This document shows positions 53,690 through 61,395 of a DNA stretch of 64,000 nt, piece after piece (positions within the stretch are counted from its first letter, which is position 1; each line of letters begins with the position of its first letter). This stretch comes from Pelagimonas varians (lineage in GTDB: Bacteria > Pseudomonadota > Alphaproteobacteria > Rhodobacterales > Rhodobacteraceae): NCBI RefSeq assembly GCF_003208435.1, contig NZ_QKMF01000016.1, positions 1 to 64,000 of the forward strand, given 5' to 3'. The notes beneath the pieces are model-generated. The model searched no databases, was not told where the DNA came from, and worked only from the letters and a program-made list of their open reading frames with translations. A program made the position numbers and the translations under genes.

Positions 53690-54721
53690 TTAGGCCGCCG
53701 GGCCCGAGCTCTGTGTGAAGCGAAACGGCGAACCGTCCACCCACATGCGGTGTAAAATGACCCCAATTCGTCGGGCGAGCGCAACCAGTGCTCGTTTCTT
53801 TCCGCGTCTGTGCGCCACTCTGAGTGCCCAGGCCTGCAACCAGTTTGGTGCTCCGCGATGCATCAAGATCATCGCGGCCTGATAAAACGCGGATCGCAAT
53901 CCTCGATCACCCGCTCGTGTAATCTGCCCAACGATGTCCATTTCTCCAGATTGAGTGCGCCTTGGCGTCAGCCCCACCCAGGGACCAATATCTTTCGATC
54001 GCGCAAAGCGGGTCGGATCGTCGATAGCGGATCTCACAGTGAGAGCAACAATTGGGCCGACACCTGGCATCGTCATCATCAGACGACAGACATCGTCGAG
54101 TTTTGCCAAGCCGGCGATCGTTGTATCCAGACTCGCCAGCTCCGCCCGCAACTGCTCCCGGGCACGTAGAAGCGACAATGCCGAAGCGGACAGGATGTCG
54201 TTTTGGGCTACCAGCTCCTTCACCCTGGCTTCGTACCTGATCCGGGTCACGTGTCCGAGCTTCAAGCCAAAGTTCCTGAGAACTCCTCTCATCGAGAGTT
54301 CAATGTTGATGATCGCCTGTAGAACGGATTTTCGCGCGGTCAGCAAAGCACGAATCTCCTGCGAGGACACAGATTTACGGTGCACCGGCCGGTACCAACC
54401 CATTTGCAACAATCGAGCAATTCCCTGGGCATCGCGCCTGTCGGTCTTGATAGGCATGGCTTTCAAGGCGGCCTTCACCAACCGCGTTTCCATCAAGACC
54501 ACGTCAAATCCGGCCTCTTCGATGCCCTTGCTCAGCCATTGGGACAGTGGTCCGGCTTCGAGCCCGATCGCGTCGACCGCGTACGGTAAGGACGCCATCG
54601 CACGCACCAGCGCCTCAGGCTCGCTGGCTGCGTCCAACTCCTCAACAATCTTGCCCTGCGGCCCCAGCACACAAATCGCCGTGCTTGCCAGAGAAACATC
54701 CAGTCCGATAAATACATTCAT
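53690..54721 (-). mobile_element. IS110-family transposase
   Basis: A 343 aa DEDD recombinase. The N-terminal RuvC-like domain has FIGLDVSLAST (Asp), DAIGLEAGPLSQWL (Glu) and MPIKTDRRDAQGIARLL (two Asp). The C-terminal part has the Tnp domain with MTMPGVGPIVALTVRSAI and FARSKDIGPWVGLTPRRTQ, holding the reactive Ser region. Length is usual and the frame intact, so the element may be active. IS110 recombinases are guided by a bridge RNA from a non-coding end of the element. It lies between repC and the accessory block. Confidence 0.9.
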
Positions 54722-54919
54722 GTCGTTGCCTTTCTATTCTTAGGAATTGAGGCGCATGGAAACATATGACCTCGTAGACGCGCTGCAGGCGCATCAAGGG
54801 CAACGGCACTCCAAATCAAGCTGACAGACAAGCGAAACGAATTTGATTCGCGATAAGCCCCATTACGGCATCTTTCACTTTCGCACAGCACTACCACCCA
54901 AATCAGTGTCTAACCGGCC
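54722..54919. other. Non-coding upstream end of the IS110 element (possible bridge-RNA region)
   Basis: About 200 bp between the transposase start and the repC stop. In the IS110 subgroup the bridge RNA is encoded upstream of the transposase, so this is where it would lie. A small stem CGAAT-TTG-ATTCG (about 54838-54850) and the near-palindrome GCGCTGCAGGCGC are visible. Target-binding and donor-binding loops were not resolved. Confidence 0.45.
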
Positions 54920-55981
54920 CTACAGACTCTTTCTTTTTCTCATGGGCTGAAGCAATGTGTCCCAGGCCAAAGTCCCATTGGTAAGTCCTTGTAGGAGATG
55001 GAATGCATAGCCACGAGGTTTCTTGATGCTTTCTATGCGCTCTAATAAGTAACCTAGGGTCATAAACGTTTTTGCTGGACCAAGTTTTTTAATATCGAAC
55101 CAAAGGTTACCTAAGTCGAGATGGTTTGCGATATCGCTCATTCGACGTTCACAATCTATCTGGCTACGTGCTGTTCTCAGTTCAGCGCAGAGTCTAGGGT
55201 AGGCGCGTTCCATCTCGTCTGGACTAACTTCAATCCTAAATGAATCTTCTTCTTTAACTGACTGATTCAAATGAGGTTCTTTGTGCCCCTCATTTTTTGG
55301 GGCTGTGTCCCTCAAATTGTCTGTCTGTTCAGGAGCAACTTCTTCAATGCGAGAGGTAATATTCGTCAACAAGGCCGTTAGAGCTTCTTCGGGCGAACGC
55401 CTGCGCAGGAGGTTTCGAGCAGTGTTGAAGAAGGCTTCAAGATCTGGGCGGACCGGGAGATACCTCTTGAGGCTTGCGAGCGCGATTGCACACTTGTCTC
55501 GTAAGATCGATAGGCTAGCAGCGCGTTCTTTATGCGTTTGATTTATTTGAACAAATTCAGAATATCGCGCTGCTAGCGGCATCAAAGAAAGTCCTGTGGC
55601 GAGCACTATACGGCCATTTGTGTCCCGTCGAGCCCATCTTTTGCCGTTGGCGCTGGAGCGGCGCGACAGGAGGCCAAGAGAGACGAGTTTGGTGATGTGC
55701 CGTTCTACGGTTTGAACACTAACATGGGTCCGCTTTGCCAAGGCAACGTTTGATGCAAAGCAGATATGCCCGTCATCTTGTGCGGCAGAAATATGATCGC
55801 CCTTGATGAAGGAGATCATGGCACGCAGGAGGGAAATCGATGTCCCCTTGAGCCCCAAGGGCTCTCGGATGTCTTCTATGACCTGCAAAAGTGACCACTT
55901 TGACGGGGCAATATCTCGCTGCCCCGCCAAATATACTGGCGAGTGGGCTCCATTTGGAGCCAGTCCTGTCATTGTTTTCAT
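54920..55981 (-). CDS. repC: Replication initiator RepC
   Basis: A 353 aa initiator from the ATG at 55981 (a TTG at 55999 is possible). The N-terminus has WSLLQVIEDIREPLGLKG and a winged-helix DNA-binding region with HICFASNVALAKRTHVSVQT and KLVSLGLLSRRSSANGKRWA. The C-terminal domain begins near residue 250 after an acidic, variable linker. RepC starts replication at an origin inside its own gene in known repABC plasmids. It follows repB with a gap that carries the antisense RNA. Confidence 0.93.
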   Translation of the reverse strand: MKTMTGLAPNGAHSPVYLAGQRDIAPSKWSLLQVIEDIREPLGLKGTSISLLRAMISFIKGDHISAAQDDGHICFASNVALAKRTHVSVQTVERHITKLVSLGLLSRRSSANGKRWARRDTNGRIVLATGLSLMPLAARYSEFVQINQTHKERAASLSILRDKCAIALASLKRYLPVRPDLEAFFNTARNLLRRRSPEEALTALLTNITSRIEEVAPEQTDNLRDTAPKNEGHKEPHLNQSVKEEDSFRIEVSPDEMERAYPRLCAELRTARSQIDCERRMSDIANHLDLGNLWFDIKKLGPAKTFMTLGYLLERIESIKKPRGYAFHLLQGLTNGTLAWDTLLQPMRKRKSL

Positions 55982-56029
55982 GATTTTGTCGGCAAACAAA
56001 AAATTCCCATGCGCTCGGAAGCGTTTTTT

Positions 56030-56124
56030 CTTGTTCGATGATTCGGGGACTGCTACCGTTTAGGTGTCTAGTCTAACGGCGCTTACGCGCTGCAGCCCTC
56101 GAAGCTCCGGCTTCGGGGGTTTTC
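56030..56124 (+). ncRNA. Probable repABC antisense RNA (ctRNA)
   Basis: On the plus strand, opposite to the rep genes, a strong terminator ends at 56124: stem CCCTCGAAGC (56096-56105), loop TCCG, stem GCTTCGGGGG (56110-56119) with one G-U pair, then TTTTC. It sits in the repB-repC gap exactly where the incompatibility ctRNA of repABC plasmids is found. The 5-prime end is a guess; a weak -35 TTGTTC at 56031 is present but its -10 is poor. Confidence 0.65.
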
Positions 56125-57119
56125 TATTCGCCGTCCTCCTTTCTGCTTTGGCCTCGGGTGTCATCCTGCGAGTTTACAGCTGTAAACTCCTTATAGGATT
56201 TGGTGATGATGTCTTCGAGATGGCGGTCGAGCCATGCCCCGAAGGCGGCATCCTTGCCAGTCTTTTTAACGGCAAGGGTGACGGAAGAATTGCTAGATTT
56301 GATCGTAACGCCTGGTGCGGGCGTGACCGCCCTGCCCTCTTTTGGGCGTGCACCGCGTCGGGCGATCTCTGCCAAGAGCCGCTCCAGGCGATCATCTGAT
56401 GAGAGATCAGGATCCAGTTTCGAGAGAATCGAAAATGCGGCGCTTGCGGTAACCTTCTTCGCGATGAAGGCGTCTGCAAGCGCCGTCCACTTCGGACGGC
56501 CTGACTTTTGGGCAGCGCCGATGGCGTCGCCGACATCGTCTGGAACATTCTCGGTGACTTTGGTGAGATGGGACAATCCGGGCGCTGACAAGCTCAAGAC
56601 TTGCCGCACCGTCTTTGTGTTGTGTCCCGCAACCTGAATAACGGCTGCGAAGCGCGCTTTTTCATAAAACGACAGATTGCGGCGTGCAGCATTCTCGAGG
56701 CCTTTGGCAAGTAAGGCTGAAGCGTCATCAAGGTCTTCGACATTGGCGCGAACCTTCAGTCCCAACTCACGACAAGCCTTGAGGCGGCGGCGGCCATAAA
56801 TGACCTCGTATCGTCCGTCGCTACTCGAGCGGCGCACAAGGATGGGCACCTGTTGGCCTCCCTCTTCGATGCTGGTCTTGAGGGCTTCGAACCCGTCCCC
56901 CCCTTCATCCGAGTTTACAGCTGTAAACCCGTCAAGACGGTCTTTCGGACCCCATTCATCAATCAGCTTTGGATCAATCTCGCGGATGGCGGATAGAGAG
57001 CCTTGGAGAGCACCAAGTGCCGGAGCGCTGGTATTTGGTTTGCGCTCAGAGGTGCGTGGACCGGAATCTGCAATCGTCTTGGCGATGCCGGAGAGACCTT
57101 GAAGGGATTTACGGGCCAT
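56124..57119 (-). CDS. repB: Plasmid partition protein RepB (ParB family)
   Basis: A 331 aa centromere-binding protein. ParB features are RREIDPKLIDEWGPKDR-type N-terminus (IREIDPKLIDEWGPKDRLDG), GQQVPILVRRSSSDGRYEVI, YGRRRLKACRELGLKVRANV and a helix-turn-helix further on. The ATG overlaps the repA stop (TAATG). Two copies of the plasmid palindrome lie within the gene and are translated as FTAVN at residues about 64-68 and 311-315. It ends with TAG. Confidence 0.93.
   Translation of the reverse strand: MARKSLQGLSGIAKTIADSGPRTSERKPNTSAPALGALQGSLSAIREIDPKLIDEWGPKDRLDGFTAVNSDEGGDGFEALKTSIEEGGQQVPILVRRSSSDGRYEVIYGRRRLKACRELGLKVRANVEDLDDASALLAKGLENAARRNLSFYEKARFAAVIQVAGHNTKTVRQVLSLSAPGLSHLTKVTENVPDDVGDAIGAAQKSGRPKWTALADAFIAKKVTASAAFSILSKLDPDLSSDDRLERLLAEIARRGARPKEGRAVTPAPGVTIKSSNSSVTLAVKKTGKDAAFGAWLDRHLEDIITKSYKEFTAVNSQDDTRGQSRKEDGE
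56170..56189. repeat. parS-like palindrome, copy 1 (in repB 3-prime end)
   Basis: GAGTTTACAGCTGTAAACTC is a perfect 20-bp palindrome containing the common 16-bp core GTTTACAGCTGTAAAC. It lies inside the last 15 codons of repB and reads EFTAVNS there. Confidence 0.85.
56913..56928. repeat. parS-like palindrome, copy 2 (in repB 5-prime part)
   Basis: The same 16-bp core, GTTTACAGCTGTAAAC, within repB codons about 64-69, read as FTAVN. Confidence 0.85.
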
Positions 57120-58303
57120 TAGCTACGCCCCCATGATTGGTGGATCATTGCTTCAACCTCTTTGCCGATCGCATCCATTGAGTTTTTCGCGCGATCATAG
57201 GTTGCGCGGGTCATTTCTGATTTCACGACCTCGTAGATCGATTGTTTGAGCATGGTCGCGTCGCTGATCGCAGTGCTTTTGAGGGCTGTCGCGCCCATGA
57301 CGCGATCTTGAAAGAGCGCGCGCATAAAGGACGTGAGCTGTTGTGATGGGACGTCTGTCGGCTCATCGCGTGTGATCAGGAACTTAAAGTGATCGTATTG
57401 CAATTCCGCGCCTGCTTCTTCGATGACGCCCATATAAGCACCCGCCAGTTCCAAGAACTGTGCGGTTGAGGAGACGTCGAGCATGGATGGCGTGAGGGGT
57501 ACAATCAAAGAGGTCGCTGCGGCCATGCCAGAAATCGTCAGGAAGCCAAGCTGAGGCGGGCTGTCCATTAAGACGACATCATACTGGTCTTCGACTTGAG
57601 CGAGCGCACTTCTTATTCGTGTGAAAAACGGCTGATCAGGGCTCGAGTTTACTGCTGATTCCGTTTCAAACTCTGACAGGAGCAGGCGGGAAGGGGCGAG
57701 AGACAGCCCTGGAAAATAGGTTTCGACGATTGTGTCGGCAAAGGGCACGGGATCGTCGTACCTAATGGCATCATAGACAGTTAGTCCGTCAAATTCGATC
57801 TCTGGGCTGATTCCGCACATGGATGTCAGTGAGCCTTGGGGGTCTAGATCAACAGCCAAGACCTTATAGCCTTGCAGTGCGAGAAAATGGGCCAAATGGA
57901 TTGTCGTGGTACTCTTACTCGAGCCGCCCTTGAAGTTCATCAACTGCCAGACTTGTAGCTTATCTCCATCCCTCCGGCCGGGAAGATAGCGACCCTTTTT
58001 GCGGGAGGTTTGTTCGAGGATCTGGCGGGCATTCCAGATGTCGCGCGCGGTATAGTAGCGACGTCCAGCGCGGATCTCTTGAGGCTCGGGCAGGGTGCCT
58101 TCACCGTGCACTTTGCGCATGAATTGACCCGATACACCCAAGAGTTCGGCGGCCTCAGGCGCGCTGAACAGGCGTAGGGATTTCGTGTTGTCGGGCGCGA
58201 AGGCCGACAACAAATGTTCGCGGATCGCCGTGGTGAGGCGCTCTGAAATATCGGTTGCCAGCTCCGACGGTCGGTTGGTAACGATTGGTGTCACGGGAAT
58301 CAT
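57119..58303 (-). CDS. repA: Plasmid partition ATPase RepA (ParA family)
   Basis: A 394 aa ParA-type protein. An N-terminal MerR-like helix-turn-helix (FSAPEAAELLGVSGQFMRKV) is followed by a deviant Walker A, MNFKGGSSKSTT, at about residue 123-134, LAVDLDPQGSLTSMCG, and DVVLMDSPPQLGFLTI. First gene of the repABC operon; TAATG overlap with repB. A start at 58303 has no obvious ribosome site but matches the family length. Confidence 0.94.
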   Translation of the reverse strand: MIPVTPIVTNRPSELATDISERLTTAIREHLLSAFAPDNTKSLRLFSAPEAAELLGVSGQFMRKVHGEGTLPEPQEIRAGRRYYTARDIWNARQILEQTSRKKGRYLPGRRDGDKLQVWQLMNFKGGSSKSTTTIHLAHFLALQGYKVLAVDLDPQGSLTSMCGISPEIEFDGLTVYDAIRYDDPVPFADTIVETYFPGLSLAPSRLLLSEFETESAVNSSPDQPFFTRIRSALAQVEDQYDVVLMDSPPQLGFLTISGMAAATSLIVPLTPSMLDVSSTAQFLELAGAYMGVIEEAGAELQYDHFKFLITRDEPTDVPSQQLTSFMRALFQDRVMGATALKSTAISDATMLKQSIYEVVKSEMTRATYDRAKNSMDAIGKEVEAMIHQSWGRS

Positions 58304-58446
58304 GTGGTTGCCCCAAATTGCTCAATATGGCTTTTTTCGCGCCACTTGGGGGTAAAAGCTGCGATTCACAGCCTTAAGTCAATGCTTTTTTGCCTATTTA
58401 GTGTCTAATGTGCCGTCATCCGCTATATGGTGCAGCGTAGTGGATC

Positions 58447-58464
58447 AGTTTACAGCTGTAAACT
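58447..58464. repeat. parS-like palindrome, copy 3 (upstream of repA)
   Basis: AGTTTACAGCTGTAAACT, the same palindrome as in repB, about 145 bp upstream of repA. Copies near the operon start are normal partition sites and incompatibility determinants of repABC plasmids. Confidence 0.85.
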
Positions 58465-59323
58465 TTGAGCGTATTTGGCTGGTTTCTCCACTTTTCCGCG
58501 GACGAATTTATCGTTGATTTGGGTTGCTGTTGTCCCCGGCTCGCGAAGCTGGGGTAAGTAACTCGTATGATTTAGATGGTCGTATCGGAATAGGGCAGGG
58601 GGGCTGCTTCGCATGCCGGTGGTCCGCGAGAGTGAAGAGGTGATGGACCAAATTGCTCCGCTGATGTGCCAGTATCCTTGACTGAAGAGTCTGATCCAAT
58701 CTCTTGCGGTAGCGGAATCATCAGAGACCTGTTCGCGTTTGGGGTGAAACCGGCTCGGATGAGGAGCCGTTGGGTCCGGAAGCAATCGCTCGGTCCGTGT
58801 AGATGCCTTCTCACAATCGGATTGGTCGGCGCAGAAAAGCGTGATCAGTGGGGAAAGCAGATTCGGAATTGGCCTTCCAGATGCCAGAGTTGCACAGGTG
58901 CGCACGGATTTTAGATTGAGCCGAATTCTGTTGAGAGTGCTTTTCTGGTCCGGCCCGCGCTCCATTCTATTGCGGCGGGGTAGGGGGCGACTGTGGAGAT
59001 GTCGGTGGCAGTTGAGCTGATCGACCGGTGCTGCTCCCAGGCACAAGCTCGACACGGCCCTTTGTTTCCGCTTATCAAGTGGTACGCCGTAGCTGATGGT
59101 TCGTCAGTTCTGGAAAGCTGCAAGAGACCCAATTTTAATGCAATCACGGCGTTCTCTGCCTCTTTGGTTTGGGACAGTTGGCCTTGATATCTTTTGCCAA
59201 CTCATTTTTGACGAGCCTTCAGGAAGGTACGTGTACCAAAATTGAACGACCACAACATGGTCTTGGTTGTGGCTTTTGTGCGCGTGGCTACGTGTGAGGC
59301 CTCTTCGGAGTGGCGCTTTCGAC
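58465..59323. other. Non-coding stretch upstream of repA
   Basis: No gene is supported. Frames of up to about 200 codons exist on the minus strand but have no ribosome site or recognisable protein features. It may contain the repA promoter and the junction with the HipA region. Confidence 0.4.
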
Positions 59324-59424
59324 CTAACTTTCGCGCATGTCATGTGCGGGATAGTTGGAATTTCTTGACGGGTGCCATAAAAAAATCTAACTATCTCGTA
59401 TCTCAAGTGCGCGAAAGTTAGATT
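59324..59424 (+). promoter_or_regulatory. Promoter with three related operator half-sites, HipA gene
   Basis: CTAACTTTCGCGCA (59324-59337), CTAACTATCTCGTA (59387-59400) and the inverted TGCGCGAAAGTTAG (59408-59421). The first and third are perfect inverted repeats of 14 bp; the second matches the first at 11 of 14. A promoter TTGACG (59365-59370), 17 bp, TAACTA (59388-59393) overlaps the second half-site, so binding there should repress transcription. Confidence 0.65.
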
Positions 59425-59425
59425 A

Positions 59426-61261
59426 TTGCTCTATCTCATTGGCGAAAACCTCGACAAGGACCGTGCTCACTACCAAGCTGAGACAGGAAAACTTGTTCAA
59501 CTTATGCGAGGCATCTATGTCGACGCCGACGCAGACATAGATGCAATTGTTCTGCGGAATGCGGTGCGGATTGCGCATTATCTTTATCCAAAGGCGTATC
59601 TCTCGGCAGCCAGCGCCACTCTGCTCGCACCTACGCGAGATGGTCGCTTATTCATAAGCGGGAAACGAAATCAGCGTACTCGGATCAGGTCTCTGGAGAT
59701 CATCCAGAACGTAGCGCCAGATCAGCCAGCGGTCGCGACTGCCATTGTCGATGATGGGGCAGGGGAGTTCAAAGTCGCCGTCTCGTCGATGCGGCAGCGA
59801 TTTCTTGAAGCTTTTCGGCAACGCAGCGAGCACGCCAGCGCGATTGATGAAGGGATGCGGACCGAGATCGCCGCGCGTCTTATTGAAGAATACGGCAGCC
59901 CGTCTGCCGCGGCGGATGCGGTTTGGGCGCTAGCGCGCGAAAACAAATGGTATCGCGAGGGGGAGCATACAGAGCGATATTTGTTGCGTTCTGCTGTTGC
60001 GGTGGATGTTCGCAACGAAGCAGCACTGACGTTCTCGGTTGCTTGGCATGGGCAAATCGTCGGTCAGCTGGGTCATGACGGTTTTGAATGGCGATGGCAG
60101 CCGCAAGACAATTTCAACTTGCCGCTCGTGCAACAGCGGGTTCCTGGCAGGCTACCCCCCTTCATCCTCTCACTGTTGCCTGAGGGATGGCTCGAGAAGG
60201 TTCTCAAAGACAATGACGAGCGTGCGGTTCTGCGCTCGGGCAAACGATATATGTCCAACATTACGATCAGCGAAGACGCAGCCGAGCTCGCATCGCTCCC
60301 CGTAGACATGCTATCCGTGTCGTTGTCCCGATATGCCCGCGACGGTTTGTTTACCGGAAACTATGCCGGCCCCGGGCGCGGCAAGCTTGAAGCAGATTTC
60401 GAGGCAGGGCTGGCGCGCCTTTATGAGCGGGCGGACACACCGCGCCTGTCTGGCGTTCAGATCAAGGCGCCAATGTATTTGGCGCGGGATGGCCAATTGT
60501 CGCCGAGCGCGGGCTTGCCGTTCACTCACATTTTGAAACCGGCGGGAACTAGCGGATTTCAGGCGCTTCCCGTGATTGAGTATCTTGCCATGACTCTTGG
60601 CCGTGCTTCAGGGTTGGAGGCACCTGACATCGCTTTGGTAGCAATGCCGGATGACATGCCCCCTGCCTTACTGGTCGAGCGTTTCGATATTCGCACATCG
60701 CCAGAGGATGAACGCCGCTTTGCTTTGGAGGATCTGTGTTCGGTCCTCGATCTGCCCCCCGATGCGAAGTATGATGGAACAATCGAGAGGATAACGCGTG
60801 CTGTTCGACCGCTGTCGACATCTGCCGGGGAAGATCTTCTGTTGGTCATCAAGCGCGCCTTATTCGCTTGGTTGATCGGCGACGGCGATTTGCACCTGAA
60901 GAATTTAGCGCTCCTAAAGATTGCCGGTCCTGTTGCGGATCGCTTCAGCACAATCCGCCTCGCGCCGCTCTATGATGCGGTCACGACGCGGGTGTTCCCG
61001 AGTCTTGAACATGATCGCATGGCCCTGAAGCTGAACGGCAAAGATGATCGCTTGCGGCGTCGTGATTTTATGCAGGTGGCGGCGATCGCCGGCTTGGCTG
61101 CAACCGGTGTGGGCGAAGAGATTGATCATTTCTTGCAGGGCTTCGCCGAAGCCATAGACGGCGTTTCTCTGCCTGATCTTCCTGGTGTGGACCGTGATAT
61201 CGAGGAGCGGGCAGAGGCTATGATTGCCCTTTGCAGGGAGCGGGTTGCGGCATTCACCTAA
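59426..61261 (+). CDS. AbiEi-like/HipA fusion, probable toxin-antitoxin-type kinase
   Basis: A 611 aa protein, start TTG at 59426. The N-terminal 200 residues look like an AbiEi-type antitoxin domain (LVQLMRGIYVDADADIDAIV, YPKAYLSAASATLLAP). The C-terminal 380 residues are a HipA kinase: PFILSLLPEGWLEKVLKDN, SGVQIKAPMYLARDG, THILKPAGTSGFQALPVIEY, PALLVERFDIR and the catalytic GDGDLHLKNLAL plus RLAPLYDAVTT. The usual separate HipB gene is missing; the fused N-terminal domain could do its DNA-binding and neutralising work, which fits the operator sites directly upstream. A related gene layout was not found in my memory of model systems. Confidence 0.82.
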   Translation: MLYLIGENLDKDRAHYQAETGKLVQLMRGIYVDADADIDAIVLRNAVRIAHYLYPKAYLSAASATLLAPTRDGRLFISGKRNQRTRIRSLEIIQNVAPDQPAVATAIVDDGAGEFKVAVSSMRQRFLEAFRQRSEHASAIDEGMRTEIAARLIEEYGSPSAAADAVWALARENKWYREGEHTERYLLRSAVAVDVRNEAALTFSVAWHGQIVGQLGHDGFEWRWQPQDNFNLPLVQQRVPGRLPPFILSLLPEGWLEKVLKDNDERAVLRSGKRYMSNITISEDAAELASLPVDMLSVSLSRYARDGLFTGNYAGPGRGKLEADFEAGLARLYERADTPRLSGVQIKAPMYLARDGQLSPSAGLPFTHILKPAGTSGFQALPVIEYLAMTLGRASGLEAPDIALVAMPDDMPPALLVERFDIRTSPEDERRFALEDLCSVLDLPPDAKYDGTIERITRAVRPLSTSAGEDLLLVIKRALFAWLIGDGDLHLKNLALLKIAGPVADRFSTIRLAPLYDAVTTRVFPSLEHDRMALKLNGKDDRLRRRDFMQVAAIAGLAATGVGEEIDHFLQGFAEAIDGVSLPDLPGVDRDIEERAEAMIALCRERVAAFT

Positions 61262-61395
61262 GTATAGCGGCTTTGTACTTCGGTAGAGCAAGGTGAGAGC
61301 GCTGAATTTAAAAGGGAAACTGTACTTCTACCTAAGCGATAGTGATTGCATCGCAAATCACGCAATCTAGTGTGTTCCGAAAGAGGGTTTCGTTA
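61262..61395. other. Gap between the HipA and TerB genes
   Basis: 134 bp with no coding signal. A ribosome site GAGGG lies 10 bases before the TerB-gene ATG. Confidence 0.35.

Noticed and set aside
57647-57662. GTTTACTGCTGATTCC in repA as a fourth partition site
   Set aside because: Only one half resembles the palindrome; the other half does not pair.
58450-59055. 201-codon frame on the minus strand upstream of repA
   Set aside because: No ribosome site or protein-like features, and it overlaps the parS copy at 58447-58464.
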